A stretch of DNA of 64,000 bases from Diabrotica undecimpunctata (lineage: Eukaryota; Arthropoda; Insecta; Coleoptera; Chrysomelidae). Positions 22,269 through 34,469 of this stretch are shown one piece after another (positions within the stretch are counted from its first letter, which is position 1; each line of letters begins with the position of its first letter). The translations under genes were made by a program, and so were the position numbers. Under the pieces are notes generated by a model. That model was not told the DNA's origin, made no database searches, and saw only the letters and a program-made list of their open reading frames with translations. Location: contig NC_092803.1 of NCBI RefSeq assembly GCF_040954645.1, positions 61,487,484 through 61,551,483 of the forward strand, written 5' to 3'.

Positions 22269-22420
22269 CATGTATACGTATACAGTAGAATAAAAAGGCA
22301 TTGATGAGTTATTGACAACGAAAACTATGAATTTTGCATATAAAACGTCAACATGAGATATACAATTGAATCATATTCATAAGAGTAACATTTGAACACC
22401 TCTTTACAAGAACAATATAC

Positions 22421-22595
22421 AATAACTTTAATGTTTTACATAAAATAGAAAAAACCTACATAATTTCTAGGAAAGAATTTGGAAACTCGGAAATGATATT
22501 ATTTATAGATATTATATATAATATTCAAATTTCCAATTCTTTCATAGAAATTAGATTTTTTCTATTGTATGTAAAATATTAAAAATACAGTTATG
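22421..22595. mobile_element. Short inverted-repeat MITE
   Basis: Arms TTTTACATAAAATAGAAAAA (left) and its imperfect reverse complement near 22555-22580, including GAAAGAATTTGGAAA against TTTCCAATTCTTTC. Non-coding. Confidence 0.5.
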
Positions 22596-22699
22596 TTGTT
22601 TCTATAAATAGGTCTTCATTTCTTTTGTAAAACTTCTGCTACAAAATTACCATCATTAACATAATCACCTAAATATGGCCATAAACTTGTTTGTCATAA

Positions 22700-23124
22700 T
22701 TAGTATTTGATAAACTCCAAGCTTTCCAGGCAGAAGATTTAAAGATCAATACGATAAGTATCATCGTGATGAGTATGCTTCACAACATAATGTTTATATT
22801 TTAAGGGTTCCTCCATATCACTGCGAATTGAATCCTATAGAAATGGTGTGGAAGCAAGTTAAGCGATATGTAGGTACCCATAATACCACTTTTAAAAACC
22901 ACGAGGTACGCCAGTTGATCGACGACGGTTTCGCACGCGTCACAGAGCAATATTGGCCCAATTATGTCACTCATGTTGTTGAGAAAACGGAAACTGAGAT
23001 GTGGACTGCGGACAACCTGCAAGATGACGTAGACCAATTGATAATACACGCGAACACAGGGGAGAGTAGCGAAAGCGAATCCGACATCTCGGATGTAGAG
23101 GACGACTTTAGTATAATTAATTGA
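22700..23124 (+). pseudogene. Tc1/mariner-superfamily transposase, C-terminal piece
   Basis: The plus strand reads GRRFKDQYDKYHRDEYASQH, NVYILRVPPYHCELNPIEMV and WKQVKRYVGTHNTTFKNHEV. RVPPYH-ELNPIE-W-K is the third catalytic block of DDE transposases related to IS630/Tc1, with the Glu of NPIE as the last acid. An acidic tail (GESSESESDISDVEDD) and a stop at 23122 follow. The first two catalytic blocks are missing. A more complete relic of what seems the same transposase type lies at 61145-62390. The downstream CCACCCTGTATA (about 23247-23258) may be the element's inverted end. Confidence 0.7.
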
Positions 23125-24129
23125 ATATCTGTGAGTAACCTCGATTATTTTACCCTGTATAACCAATAAAATGCATTTACCAGTCCAATCAGAGTATGGG
23201 CTTTTCGGATATTGGGCTGGGTGCACGGATATCGAGTTCCCGGAGGTTCCACCCTGTATATTTATAGCTATCAAGAAATGTAATTTAAAATTTATTTGTT
23301 AGTTTAATAAAGTATAAATATAATATAATGTTAAATAACTTACACTATAAACCTTATACCTGCTCATCTGGTCAAGTGTGGACAAGGAAAACCATTATCC
23401 CATATGGAATAACACAAGGTTTCGCTGAAAACTACCAGGTTGCTATGCCAAGGAACTAGGTAAACTTATGTTGTGTGTAAAAAATGCGAGACTGCATTAT
23501 GTTTTAACAAGGACAAAAACTGCACTTCAGATTTCCACAAAAAAAATTTCATAGTAGGTGTTAAAATTTCGCAGTGATTCAAGTGCGCAACTTGTTTTTT
23601 TAATAACATCGCCGGGATTAAAAAATGTGCAAAGCTTTTTCGATATTCCCGTTCCTGATATTTTTTCACATATTTACAAAAGAAAAAGTTTTTCTTGGAT
23701 ATTGGGCTGGGTGCACGGAAATCGATTTACCGGAGGTTTCACCCGGTATATTTATAGCTATCAAGAAATGTAATTTAAAATACATTCGTTAGTTTAATAA
23801 AGTATACAGTTTTTTAATAAAATTCTCGCTAAAAACTTAAGGGTTTTTATTCAAATTCATGCCTCTTATTTGGTTACTTGAAGGCAATTATTTTATCAAT
23901 ATATTATTTTATAATAAATAACAGAGCCCGGCGTAGAGATCTGGGTAGGGTTCTGTGACTACCACTTGGACCTGTTTGTATCGCCAAGCACAAGGCGTGA
24001 AATCCGGCAATTGTGCATTCCTTTATTAGCCGTACTGCACTCTCGGTGTGACATTTTCTATAGACGACTTAATGCAAGCATTAAATGAACTAAACAAATA
24101 ATCAAAAGAGATAAATTAATCTCAGGGGG
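23125..24129. repeat. Intergenic with duplicated 120-bp block
   Basis: The block with GATATTGGGCTGGGTGCACG, GGAGGTT and TATTTATAGCTATCAAGAAA occurs at about 23207-23330 and again at 23697-23810. The repeated part includes both the presumed transposon end and its flank. The right copy of a 35-bp inverted repeat lies at 24030-24064. No gene seen. Confidence 0.55.
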
Positions 24130-25372
24130 CTTCTTCTTCTTGTGCCACTCCTATCGGAGATTTGAAATCGTCAAGGCTATCCTGACCTTGTTTACAGCTG
24201 ACCTAAAGAGTTCATTAGTGGTACAGCCAAACCACTCTCTCAAATTACGCAACCATGACATTCTTCTATGGCCTGGATTCCGTTTTCCTTCTATTTTTCC
24301 TTGCATTATATTTTGAAGTAATGCGTATTTATGTCCTCTCATCTGGTGACCCAAATATTCGACTTTTCTTCGTTTGGTCGTTGACAAAATTTCTGGGTCT
24401 TTTCCTATCCTTCGCATTACTTCAAAGTTTGTGACTCTTTCAACCCAACTTATCTTCAGAATTTGACGGTAGCACCACATCTCGAAACTTTCAATATTTT
24501 TTATGTTGTTCTGTTTGAGAGTCCAGGCCTCTACATCGTATAACAGCGTGTTAAATACGTAGCCCCTTAGCATTCTTAATCGTAGAGGGATGGTTATATC
24601 TCTGTTGCAGAAGAATTTCCTCATCTTTATGAAGGATTTGGAATTGGCCCTGCCATTTCGATACGTCTTTTTATTTCATTGTTTTGGTCTCCAGTTTCGT
24701 TTATTGAAGTCCTCAAGTATTTGTAACTTGATACTTTTTCAATTTGAATGCCGTTTATACTAATATGTGCTGGTTGTGTCATGTTCTTACTGAAGACCAA
24801 ATACTTGGCATACCTTGTGTTTCTTTGCAGATTTGGTTAGGTGTTTCTTTTCCGAAGTTCTTATTGTAGTGTTTATATACTTAAGTTTTTCATCTATGTT
24901 GTCTGTTCTGCGGATTTGACTTTCTGCTATTCTGAGGCTGGTGTTTATTTCTTCTTGCACTGTTTGTCTTAGGTGTTCACTTTTTAGCTGGCTTAAGTCT
25001 AACGCTGGGATGATGGTTTTTCTTATTTTCTTTGGCCTAGCTTCTATCACAGATACTACTTGATTATGATCCGAACCGATATCAGCTCCAGGAAGTTTTA
25101 GTAGATTTCACGACATTACGGTATCTTTTTGTGACCATTATGTAGTCTATTTGGTTTCTGATTACTTTTTCTTGAGTATGTTGAGGTGACGTCCACGTAT
25201 ACAGTCGCCTTGGGGATAATTTAAAGAATGTATTAGTTATTATTAAATCTTCACTTTGATAAAACTGAACTAAACGGTCACCCCTTTCATTTCTGTTACC
25301 TAAGCCATATTCACCGACATTTTCTCCAACTTTACCCTGACCTACCTTTACTCAGTGGACCTAAGAGTCTAT
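24130..25372 (-). mobile_element. RTE-type LINE with deleted RT core
   Basis: Minus strand from about 25370: VGENVGEYGLGNRNERGDRL, ITNTFFKLSPRRLYTWTSPQ and NQIDYIMVTKRYRN (endonuclease end), then the linker frame (25050-24787) with MIEARPKKIRKTIIPALDLS. Then, with no RT in between, come QPAHISINGIQIEKVSSYKY and the tail frame (24624-24151) with MRKFFCNRDITIPLRLRMLR and ILKISWVERVTNFEVMRRIG. The polymerase core is deleted near 24785. Confidence 0.8.
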
Positions 25373-25979
25373 ATAATATAAGAGTACTTGTCTATCTATG
25401 ACACAAATAAAAATATGAATGTATTTGCAAAGAAAGAGTGAATTATGGTAATCAATAAGTATGACTAATGAGGATAATTATACTGTATTCTTCGTAGGCG
25501 TTTGTATTTGTTTTTTTTTATAGTTATGAAGGTCGATCGTACATGAGTCCTATTGGCATTCTGTGCCGTTAATGGTGTTATGTCGTTTATCTGCAAAAGT
25601 TATTTCCATAAACACCCAACTCTTCTAGACTTTTATAAGCTTACCTCTTCTTTAACTTTTTTGTCCATGTTAAACGAATCCTGCTTATGTTGAAATAGCT
25701 GTATTTTCGCGCAATCGTTCTTTCAGCCACTGGTGTTAAGCTATTTTAATTGATTTTTTGATCTCGTTGTCTATCCTTCTGTATAATGTTTTACCGTCAT
25801 TGTATACTATTATCAACAATGACAAAGACAATAATACCAAGAAAAGAAGTATGAACAAGAAGCTCAAATACTGAAATCGAAAATTAGGCGGCGATAAAAA
25901 AAGGTAACATTCAGAAAAGCAATAAAAAAAATAACAGCTAATGAATTCAAATAAATGAAAAAGGTATGGATTGAAATAA
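25373..25979. other. AT-rich intergenic
   Basis: No supported gene. Open frames here lack domains and are low-complexity. Confidence 0.4.
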
Positions 25980-26604
25980 TGCTTAGAATCTGCAATGAAA
26001 TCTTTCCGTACAGTAGCATTGATATCCCATGCGAGCAAACTACTCCTTACCATCTAGCATCATCAATAACAGACTAAAATCAATTCTCTTACTATAGATT
26101 CCCCAAGAACAATGCGGATTCGTCCCAGGTAGGGGGAAAAGAAGAGAACACATTCTTAACATTCGTCAAATTGGAGAAAAATCCCGAGAGTTTAATATAG
26201 AAATAAATTTGTGCTTTGTTGACTACTCTAAAGCCTTAGGTAACATAAAATTGAATAAAATATGGCATATACTTAGGGAAATAGGTACTCCAGAATATCT
26301 AATCTACTTATCTCATGAACTGTATGTAAAGAATACCGCTAATGCAAGAGTTAATAACGTGATTTCGAGAAACTTCAAATTAAAATCTAGATTTCTGCAG
26401 GGATGTACAATATCACTCATTTGATTCAATATACAGGGTGTTTCAAAAAAGGTAACACCGTCTCTAGGATAGTTAAAAAACTGAAAAATAATTGGGGTTT
26501 GCTTAGTAAGAATTTTTGGTAATGCATCGTTTTCAAGATAAAGGGAGTTAAAGGGAGATAAAAACGAATACACCTCACAAAGACACAAAAACACCATCCT
26601 TAAA

Positions 26605-27757
26605 GTGCAGTGGAAAGAACGACATTACCGCGGTATTTAGGAGGACGAGGACTTATGGATATAAGTAAGCAACTAGAAAAACAGATTACTAATTTAAGAA
26701 TTTATTTTCAGGTGCAGGCTGAGCTACATCTCGCGATTTGTGCAGTAGATAATACAACATCGATCAAACTAAGGGAACCAGAAATGCGCATAAACCATCT
26801 TACTAAGGACGAAAAAATGCGCACCTGGATGGGTAAACCTCTGCACGGGCGACATCCCAATGAGGTCAGTCAAGAGCATGTCGAAAATATAGCGTCGAAC
26901 TATTGGCTGACATCAGGAAAGACGTTCCCTGAAACAGAAGGTTTACTACTGGCCATCCATTATTAGGTTATACCAACCAAAAATTACCTGAAATATATCG
27001 TCAAAGACTCTCAGGTCAAAAATGACAAGTGCCAATAAGGATGTCAAGCTCAGGAAACCATCCAACATCTTACCGGGGGCTATCAGGCATTTGCTGCAAT
27101 TGAATATAAGAAACGGCACGACTCAGTAGGAAAGATCCTTCATCAAGAGATAGCTATCAAACTGCGACTTTTTTAAACAAACCATCTTCCATATTATCAA
27201 TACGTTCCTGAGAGTATACTTAAGAATGACAACTACAAGCTATACTGGGGCCGCACTGTGCTCACAGACCAAAGAGTGGTATATAATAAACCAGATCTCA
27301 TACTATTTAATAAACTAACTGGACAAACAACACTAATCGATGTGGCGATACCTAACAAAAAGAATCTTCGTGTTAAACATTACGAAAAAATTGCCAAGTA
27401 CAGGGATCTGGAAATTCAAATACAAACACAGTGGAGACTGGAAAGTACCCAGACAATACCAATTATTCTCCCTATTACTGGAGTCATTTCAAAGAACCTC
27501 CTAGAAAATATAAGAAAGCTAGGCCTGAATGAACATCTCTACAAGACCATGCATAAATCTGTACTACTCTCAACGTCCAGATGTGTACGAAAATTTTTGG
27601 GAGATACTCCAGCATACTAAGTCACCTAGGGCTCGATAACACGAAAAGAGTCCCACCAGAGATTAATACTTTTGATACCGTAGGTATCTGTGATCAGTGA
27701 ATTTTCCCCTTAGAAGGAGTGTGAGCCGTATGGCTAAATCTGATAATAACAATAAAC
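26605..27757 (+). pseudogene. R4/Dong-type LINE 3' end, copy 1
   Basis: Readings include TTLPRYLGGRGLMDISKQLE, EKMRTWMGKPLHGRHP, a damaged zinc knuckle (C-x3-C-x7-H-x4-Y), then KPDLILFNKLTGQTTLIDVA, NLRVKHYEKIAKYRDLEIQI and LLSTSRCVRKFLGD. This matches the C-terminal knuckle and restriction-like endonuclease of R2/R4/Dong-type LINEs (PD...D...K). The knuckle's last Cys is Tyr and stops occur, so it is dead. Confidence 0.65.
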
Positions 27758-28505
27758 CCTCAGGTCCAAAACGACAAATGCCGATATGGATGTCAAGCCC
27801 AAGAAACCATCCAACATCTTACCGGGGGCTGCCAGGCATTTGCTGCAACTGAATATAAGGAACGGCAGGACTCAGTAGGGAAGATCCTCCATCAAGAGAT
27901 AGCTTTTAAACTCGGACTTCTACAAACAAATCATCTCCCATATTATCAATACGTTCCTGAGAGTATACTTAAGAATGATAACTACAAACTCTACTGCGAT
28001 CGCACTGTGCTCACAGACCAAACTGTAGCACATAATAGACCAGATCTCGTGTTAGTTAATAAACCAACGAGACAAACAACACTAATCGATGTGGCGATAC
28101 CTAACAACAATAATCTGCGTGTTAAGTACAACTAAAAGATCGCCAAGTACAGAGAACTGGAAATACAAATAAGGAGACAATGGAGAATGGAAAGTACCCA
28201 GACGATACCTATTATTCTTTTTACCAAGGGAGTCTTTCCGAAGAACCTTCTGGAAAACATAGAAAAGCTGGGTCTAAATGAACATCTTTATAAGATTATG
28301 GAGAAAGCTGTGCTACTTTCGACGTCCAGATGCGTGCGAAATTTTTTGGGAGATACACCGACGTACCAAGTCACCTAGGACTCGATAACATGGAAATAGT
28401 CCCACCAGAGCTCAATTCTTTTGATACCGTAGGTATCTGGGATGAGTGAATTTTCCCCTTAGAGGGAGTGTGAACCGCATGGCTAAATCTGAATAATAAT
28501 AAATA
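27758..28505 (+). pseudogene. R4/Dong-type LINE 3' end, copy 2
   Basis: A direct repeat of about 740 bp of copy 1 (from AGGTCCAAAACGACAAATGC). Here the knuckle is intact (KCRYGCQAQETIQHLTGGCQ), followed by RPDLVLVNKPTRQTTLIDVA and NKNL-type residues. One in-frame stop follows VKYN. Both copies end in CATGGCTAAATCTGA then an AT-rich tail, so these are two 3' ends placed head to tail. Confidence 0.65.
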
Positions 28506-29449
28506 GATTTTTTCAAAATTTATTATTGAACACTGTCATAATGATCACTTTTTGAACTTTTACATTATTTTTAGTAGATCGATATAGTGTTCCAGTAAAT
28601 CAGTCAATTTAAGTTGAAATCACTTGATCTACTGAAAAATCAGTAGACCTGGTAACTCTGCTAGAGGTAGTAATGGGCAACGTACAGGCACCAAAACATG
28701 GCGGTCACATCGAAACTGGCTTCACTTTTTGAAGGTTTATTAAATGAGTGTTACCTGTCCTCTCTATTTCCTTGTCTAAGGTCAGAACCTTGTAACTAGC
28801 GCCCTCTATAAGAGTCAGATGTAAAATAAATTTATGGGATGTATCAGCTTTCAAAGCATATTCGTATACACTTTCATTAAAATGTTGCCAACAGTTTCAG
28901 CAAAATCGTAAAAAATGTGTACATTTTTTTCTTCAACGCCCTTTATCTTAAAAACGGATAGCGTTACAAACTGTTTTTATTAAACAAACACCAATTATTT
29001 TTTAGTTTTTTACCTATCCTAGAGACGGTATTATCTTTTTTTTAAAACACTCTCTATACAGTGACTATAATTATGCGTCAAGTTTTTGAGGTATAGCAAG
29101 GTGGACCAACACTAGGCGAGAGAAAAATCAAAAACCTACGATATGCTGATGACACGTTTGTGTTGGTGCCCTAAATAGGATTAATTGAACAAATTATGAA
29201 TAAGTTGGTACGGTGAGTACGGAATATGACTTGAAACTAGATATAGAAAAAACTAACGTAATGATCATTGATATAAACAGAAATAACCAAACAGAAATAA
29301 GAAAATTGGTAGGGTACGGAGTGGTTAGACAATTTAATAACTTAGTCTCAGTCAAATTCACAAAAACATGAAGAACACTGACATTACAAAAACACAAAAT
29401 TACGCCTTGTTCGATCATTCATATTTTCTATGGCCATCTACGCTTCAGA

Positions 29450-30170
29450 AGAGACAATAACAAAAGTGCAGGAGAAAGTGGTATCCTAGTTAAGATTTTT
29501 AAAGATGGAGCCGAAAGGCTGCAAGAAAAAATATTCCGTTTGACATTAGCAGTTTGGCAAAAGGAACAAATGCTGAAACAATGAAATAGCGCTCCTAGTT
29601 GTCCTATTTAAGTAGTAGTATTTAAGAAGTAAGTAAGCACTATTAGAAGTAGCCTATAAAATACTTCCAAAAAGTATTAGGAAAAGATTAATAAAATATG
29701 ACAACAAAGTGATTGGAGAATACCAGGGAGGGTTTAGACCAGGAAGAATAACTACTGATCAAATAATAATTAAGTTAAAATTAATATAAAATAATAGCTA
29801 CGAACAAAACTTAGGATTACATTATGTAATTTTCGATTTTAGCAAGTAAGTATACTTCATAAATCGAGCAATGTATGAGGCAATGAGAACATTGGAAATG
29901 CCAACAAAACTTTAAAGGCTTGTGCGAATAGCGCTTAGAAACACGAGAAATAGTGTAAAGCTTTTCAAGGCAGTTCACAGTGAGTAGAGGTTTATCAACG
30001 AATTTATTCAACTTCAATATTCAAAGAAAATCAACTATGAGCACACATATGACTATTTTCAATAGCAAGACACAGTGCATAGTGTACGGTGACACTAGCG
30101 AGAACAAAAAAAGCATCTAGAACAAGTATTCCAGAAATTTGAAGAAGCGAAAATATACGGATTAATAATA
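29450..30170 (+). pseudogene. RTE-type LINE reverse-transcriptase fragment
   Basis: Plus strand: NKSAGESGILVKIFKDGAER, LQEKIFRLTLAVWQKEQ, VAYKILPKSIRKRLIKYDNK, EYQGGFRPGRITTDQI and LGLHYVIFDFSK, then weak traces of the catalytic box. A second RTE copy in the same orientation, with many stops. Confidence 0.65.
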
Positions 30171-31421
30171 AATCTTTTATTCATACAGTTTTTCACTAAG
30201 GCAATACTTTTTGAGTTATTTGCGAGTAAAATGTTAATTTTTTTAAATAAAACCTACGTTTTCAGACGGTTTTCACAAATAACTCAATAAGTAAGTATTT
30301 TATCGAACAAAATATTCTTTACAAAAGTAGAGCTTATAAAAAATGGTGTATTTATAAAGTTTGTAGACTCAATAGAAGCAGAGTTGTAGATCATAAAAAG
30401 TGAAATAACCAAAAAATGAAACACTTTTCGATAAAAACTCATCAAAACTTTTTGAAAGCGTTACTGCTTTACAATTTACTTTATTTATGTATTATTTATA
30501 TGATCTGTAAGTTTATTCACTGCTTCAAAGTGCTTATTTTTGGAAAAAATTGGTTTTAATTTGAAAATGACTTTTTTTTTTTCAAAATAACTTAAAAAGT
30601 ATTAGTGATATGAAAAATCTTGAAAGATAAAAAATATAGATTTTACATTTCTTTTGTTTTTTTGTTTTTCTGTAAGACAAAAATTTGTATGGCTGTTCAA
30701 AGTTTGCGTACGCTCGTGATTAGTGACTCGTGACTCGATTTAAAAATGGTTTTTTAAATGCTTCATAGCTTAAAAGCTAACCAAACTAAAAAAAGCTATC
30801 ACATATTTTAGTTTAGGAGATACCAGAAGGCGTATACTTGAGCATTGCCAGATACACATAATGTGCTATTAAGGCACATACTTTCACCCATCCTTACAAA
30901 CTAATAAAGTCCCGTGCACGTGCGGGCATACAGTGCATTTTTTTGCCCGTACAGGAATAGAGACAAAAACAAATTGATAACTTCTTAATACGTAACAAAA
31001 AATAAAAAAAAAACAAAAAAAAATACAAAAAAATTTAAAAAAATAGCAAAAAAATTATAAAATAAGACATAAAATAAATAAATAAATAAAAACAAATTAA
31101 AAATACTAAAACATTTATTATTAAAGTTACAAAATATAGAATTAAATTATTATAACTACATAACATTATTTAGTATAATTTACATAAAACTAGCAATTCT
31201 GGGAAGATCCGGTGATAGATAGGTTTGACATTTTTACTTTTTAGGTTTGACAGCCACATATGTTCATTTATGATCATATATGACATCATTACCCTAACGA
31301 CGGTATTGCTCACTCTACTATGATAAATTTTCTAAATTTTTAAAAATATTTACATTATGAATACGATAAAAAACTAGTATGATATAAAAGTTCGTATGTA
31401 CCGTAGGCATTAATAGATGTG
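30171..31421. other. AT-rich non-coding stretch
   Basis: No gene found. It contains repeated phrases such as AACTCAATAAGTAAGTATTT and an A-rich low-complexity run (about 30985-31130). It may be the interior of an unidentified non-autonomous transposon. Confidence 0.4.
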
Positions 31422-32816
31422 TACGAGGCCCTTCCCATATCAGTTGGCACACCTATGGAATTTGCAGTTTAAGTCGAATACCATAAACAAATTATACTCT
31501 GCATGTTTTTATAAGTTCCCATATTAATTAATATGGCATTTTATTTATTTTCAACAATAAAAAAAATTACTAAACCCTGGCTATGCATTCACTTATGTCA
31601 ACATATTTTGATTTTTTCATAATTACGTTAAATCCAGAGGTAGCTATGGAAAAATGACATCAAAACAATAATATTGTCTGTTAATGTCAAATGTATTTTG
31701 TAGTATTGTAAAGCTTTTTGCCGTTTGTGGATTGTACAATGGGTCGAGGTAAAGTTATCGATGAGAAAATCTGTTCAATCATTATTAAATGTTTTGATTC
31801 TGGAAAATACAATTTGGAAATCGCGAATATGGTGCAATTGTCACGCTATGGTGTAAGAAATATAGTCAGAAGATACAAAACTACAGGTTCGGTCGTTACA
31901 AAACCTAGAAATGTACGAAAAAGTAAAATAACCTAAGCAGATCAAAGGGCATTAAGACACATTATAGTCCAAAATCTACGAGCAAATTATATGGAGTTAA
32001 GCATTTTATGGAGTGACGTTATTGGAAGACACGTTTCTAGAGCAGCATGTCACCGAGAGGCCCACAAATTAGGATTTGGTACCTACAAAGTAAGTTTTAA
32101 AGTTGAAAAAATTAGTACGATTTGTTTTTAATAAATTTCATTTTCTTTTAGGCTACGGAAAAGTCACTTTTACATTACAATAAAAGAAACAGATTAAGAT
32201 GGTCAAAAGAGCATAAAGATTGGTCTCAGTCGCAATGGGATTCAATACAATGGAGTGATGAGTCCAGATTTGAAGTGTGTGTTGGAGACAGTAGGAGTCG
32301 CGTCATTCGCTGGAAAAATGAAGTTTTCTATTCCGGCTATCTGAAGAGTAAAGTCAAATTTTCTGCATCTGTCATGATCTGGGGCAGCATGTCGTCTAAA
32401 GGTGTGGGAAAGTTACATTTTATCGATGGAATTGGGAACACGTACAAATATTCGAATATTTTAGAAAAATCTTTTTTATCGATTATAAAACACCTTTTAC
32501 ATCAGCGGAAGATTTTGTCTTCTAATAGGACGCCGCAGGTTGTCATACCTCAAAAAAGAGTTTAAAATGAATTGAAGACCATGGCATACCACTTCTGGAA
32601 TGGGAAACTTTCACATTTTTTTAAATTTATTATTATTCTGTTTAATCAATAGTTTTCACTACGTTATAAAATATTTTCTGTAATTAGGAATTACAAAAAT
32701 ATTGTTCAATGCATTAAAACTTCTAAAATTTACGCTGCGCTTTTATTTTTGTTCTCTAAAATTTAATTTTCTTATCAATCTAATGTTGGGCCAACTGATA
32801 TGGGAGGGGGCTCGTA
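31422..32816 (+). mobile_element. Tc1-type transposon, nearly complete
   Basis: The inverted ends (TACGAGGCCCTTCCCATATC then AGTTGG, and TACGAGCCCCCTCCCATATC then AGTTGG read from the right) are flanked by TA, the canonical Tc1/mariner target. It encloses a plus-strand transposase relic. Length is about 1.4 kb, normal for the family. Confidence 0.8.
31739..32620 (+). pseudogene. Tc1-type transposase with an intron
   Basis: Starts MGRGKVIDEKICSIIIKCFD, with the helix-turn-helix pair (MVQLSRYGVRNIVRRYKTTG). One TAA breaks it at 31934, then ADQRALRHIIVQNLRANYME and CHREAHKLGFGTYK follow. A 62-bp GT-AG intron (32090-32151, GTAAGT to TTTTCTTTTAG) follows; joining gives TYK-ATEKSLLHYNKRNRLRW in frame. 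SDESRFEV holds the first catalytic Asp. The frame shifts near 32520, where SAEDFVF and AAGCHTSKKSLK mark the second catalytic region. The end is HGIPLLEWET; the last block (NPIE) is lost. Confidence 0.75.
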
Positions 32817-33489
32817 TACCTTCGGACGAAGGTATTACAAATACTCGGGCCAGAGCCCCTGGAACAAAAAAAATAACAGTAAAAAGGCGACTTAAAACAA
32901 TATTTGTACATCCCCTAGTTATTAGCTGCTTTGTTTTGGATAATTTTGCAATGAAAATACGATAAATTGTATTATTTGGTTTTGTACCCCAGTTTACAAA
33001 AAGAAATGGCAAATTTGGACAAGTAGAACCCGAGATATGTCATTTTTTTCCGAACGCTCCATTTTGAAACTGTGTTGGATTTTTTAAAGAGTCACACTCA
33101 CTTCTTTTACTATAGTCGAAACGCAAAGTACTCTTTGCTTACAACACTCTTGTTGAAATAATTTTCAACAATTACGTGTTATTTTTAATAGTTATTAACG
33201 AACGTAATTCTTTTGGATTTTTAAAATTTAATTTTTAATTAAATATACCTACTACAACAGAAGTGTGTTACTTCAATATTAGAGTTTTTAACTACTTACA
33301 TGGTATACAGTTAACTCCAGGAAATTTATCGCTTTTTAAATAAAATGATAATTAAGTCTAGTAGCGCACATTTACAACAAAATATATTATAAGAAAGACT
33401 GTAATAATTACGGTGGTATTTTCGTTTGAGAGAAGTTACAATTGTGACGAAACTGATTGCCACTGATCATCGTTCAAATAAGGTTTTTG
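32817..33489. other. Intergenic
   Basis: No gene or clear element. Open frames near 32702-33012 have no recognised domain. Confidence 0.4.
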
Positions 33490-33744
33490 CGGATAAGGTT
33501 AAAAAAAAAAGGTTTAGTACAAACTGGGAAAAGGAAAAACAAACACTGTAATGTGTCAATTTAGTAGTTCCGGAAAACATGTCTCGCCTATGTTTATTTA
33601 TGCCTATATTTCAAGAAACATGGTGCCCCAGAAGCAATTTATGAATGATCAGACAACACATAGATTACTGAGTAACTATTCCCCGTACGCCTCCAACAGT
33701 TTAAGGTATACGTGAGAGAAACTCTTAAAATATTGATCAACCAA

Positions 33745-33892
33745 ACAAAATTTAAATATTAGCGCCATATGTCATTTATAGGAAGTTAAGATTGGTACAA
33801 TGTAAAATGTCAATTGTATTCACTTTTGGAACAAAATAAAGTTATAACTGTATACTCAAATGGTTTGTTTCATTTATAAGTTTTAACATATT
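33745..33892 (+). repeat. copia 5' LTR (5' end truncated)
   Basis: Aligns with 42787-42920 apart from a few indels (extra AGGAAGTTAAG-like bases). It begins CCAAAC just after ATCAA rather than with TG, so the first roughly 40 bp seem lost. Confidence 0.65.
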
Positions 33893-34469
33893 TTGGATCC
33901 AGACTATTTTTCTCCGTCGGCAAATAGATAAACGTTGTATACTAGTGAGTGTTAAGGTTTAGAATGGCAGTGAATTGATTGATTGGGCTTTTGCAGTGCA
34001 AAATTATCTTATTCTAGAAGGTTAGATAGAAGGTTACATATAAAATAAGCAGTAACCGCGAAAGAAATTTGGGACGCTTTAAAAAGTTGTTAGATTACTT
34101 AGGTACGTGAGAAAAATAAGTTTATTGAGAAGTCTAATTTTAACGGGATTGGTAGATTGTAGTTCAATGGCAAGTTGTGTGAACCAAATAGTTGAAAAAG
34201 GACAAAAATTGAGTGGAACTGGTATTAAAATTGACGATGAGTAGATAGGTTTGCCACTTTCGGCTGGATTACCTGCTCGTTTTTTACCAATGATAATGGC
34301 GATCGAACATTCGGCTATTCTTATTTCTACCGATTCGATCAAAACTAAAGTTTTGGACATGGGAAGTGATGTTGGTAACACTGGTAGTGCGTTTGTGGTA
34401 GTATTAACAGAACCAATCACAACAGACGGTTTGAAAATCACAGAAGTGATGATGGCGTAAATAACAAGA

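Larger units (their letters stand above)
26432..29057. mobile_element. DNA transposon ends with TIRs over 110 bp
   Basis: The left end (TACAGGGTGTTTCAAAAAAG then ACCGTCTCTAGGATAG and onward) is matched by the inverted right end (TATAGAGAGTGTTTTAAAAA, ACCGTCTCTAGGATAGG) over more than 110 bp. It sits between TA dinucleotides within the RTE copy. No transposase is seen; the interior holds LINE 3' ends and non-coding sequence. Confidence 0.65.
25980..29500 (+). mobile_element. RTE-type LINE split by a long-TIR element
   Basis: Left piece (25980-26431): RTVALISHASKLLL, EQCGFVPGRGKRREHILNIR and FNIEINLCFVDYSKALGNIK, ending at LQGCTISLI and FNI. Right piece (29060-29400): IKNLRYADDTFVLVP (catalytic YADD), then YDLKLDIEKTNVMII. 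The join falls in the conserved FNIYSD-type block. Stops show it is inactive. Confidence 0.75.

Noticed and set aside
25736..26053. 105-codon minus-strand frame rich in Phe/Leu
   Set aside because: Low-complexity AT-rich translation overlapping the start of a plus-strand RTE reverse transcriptase.
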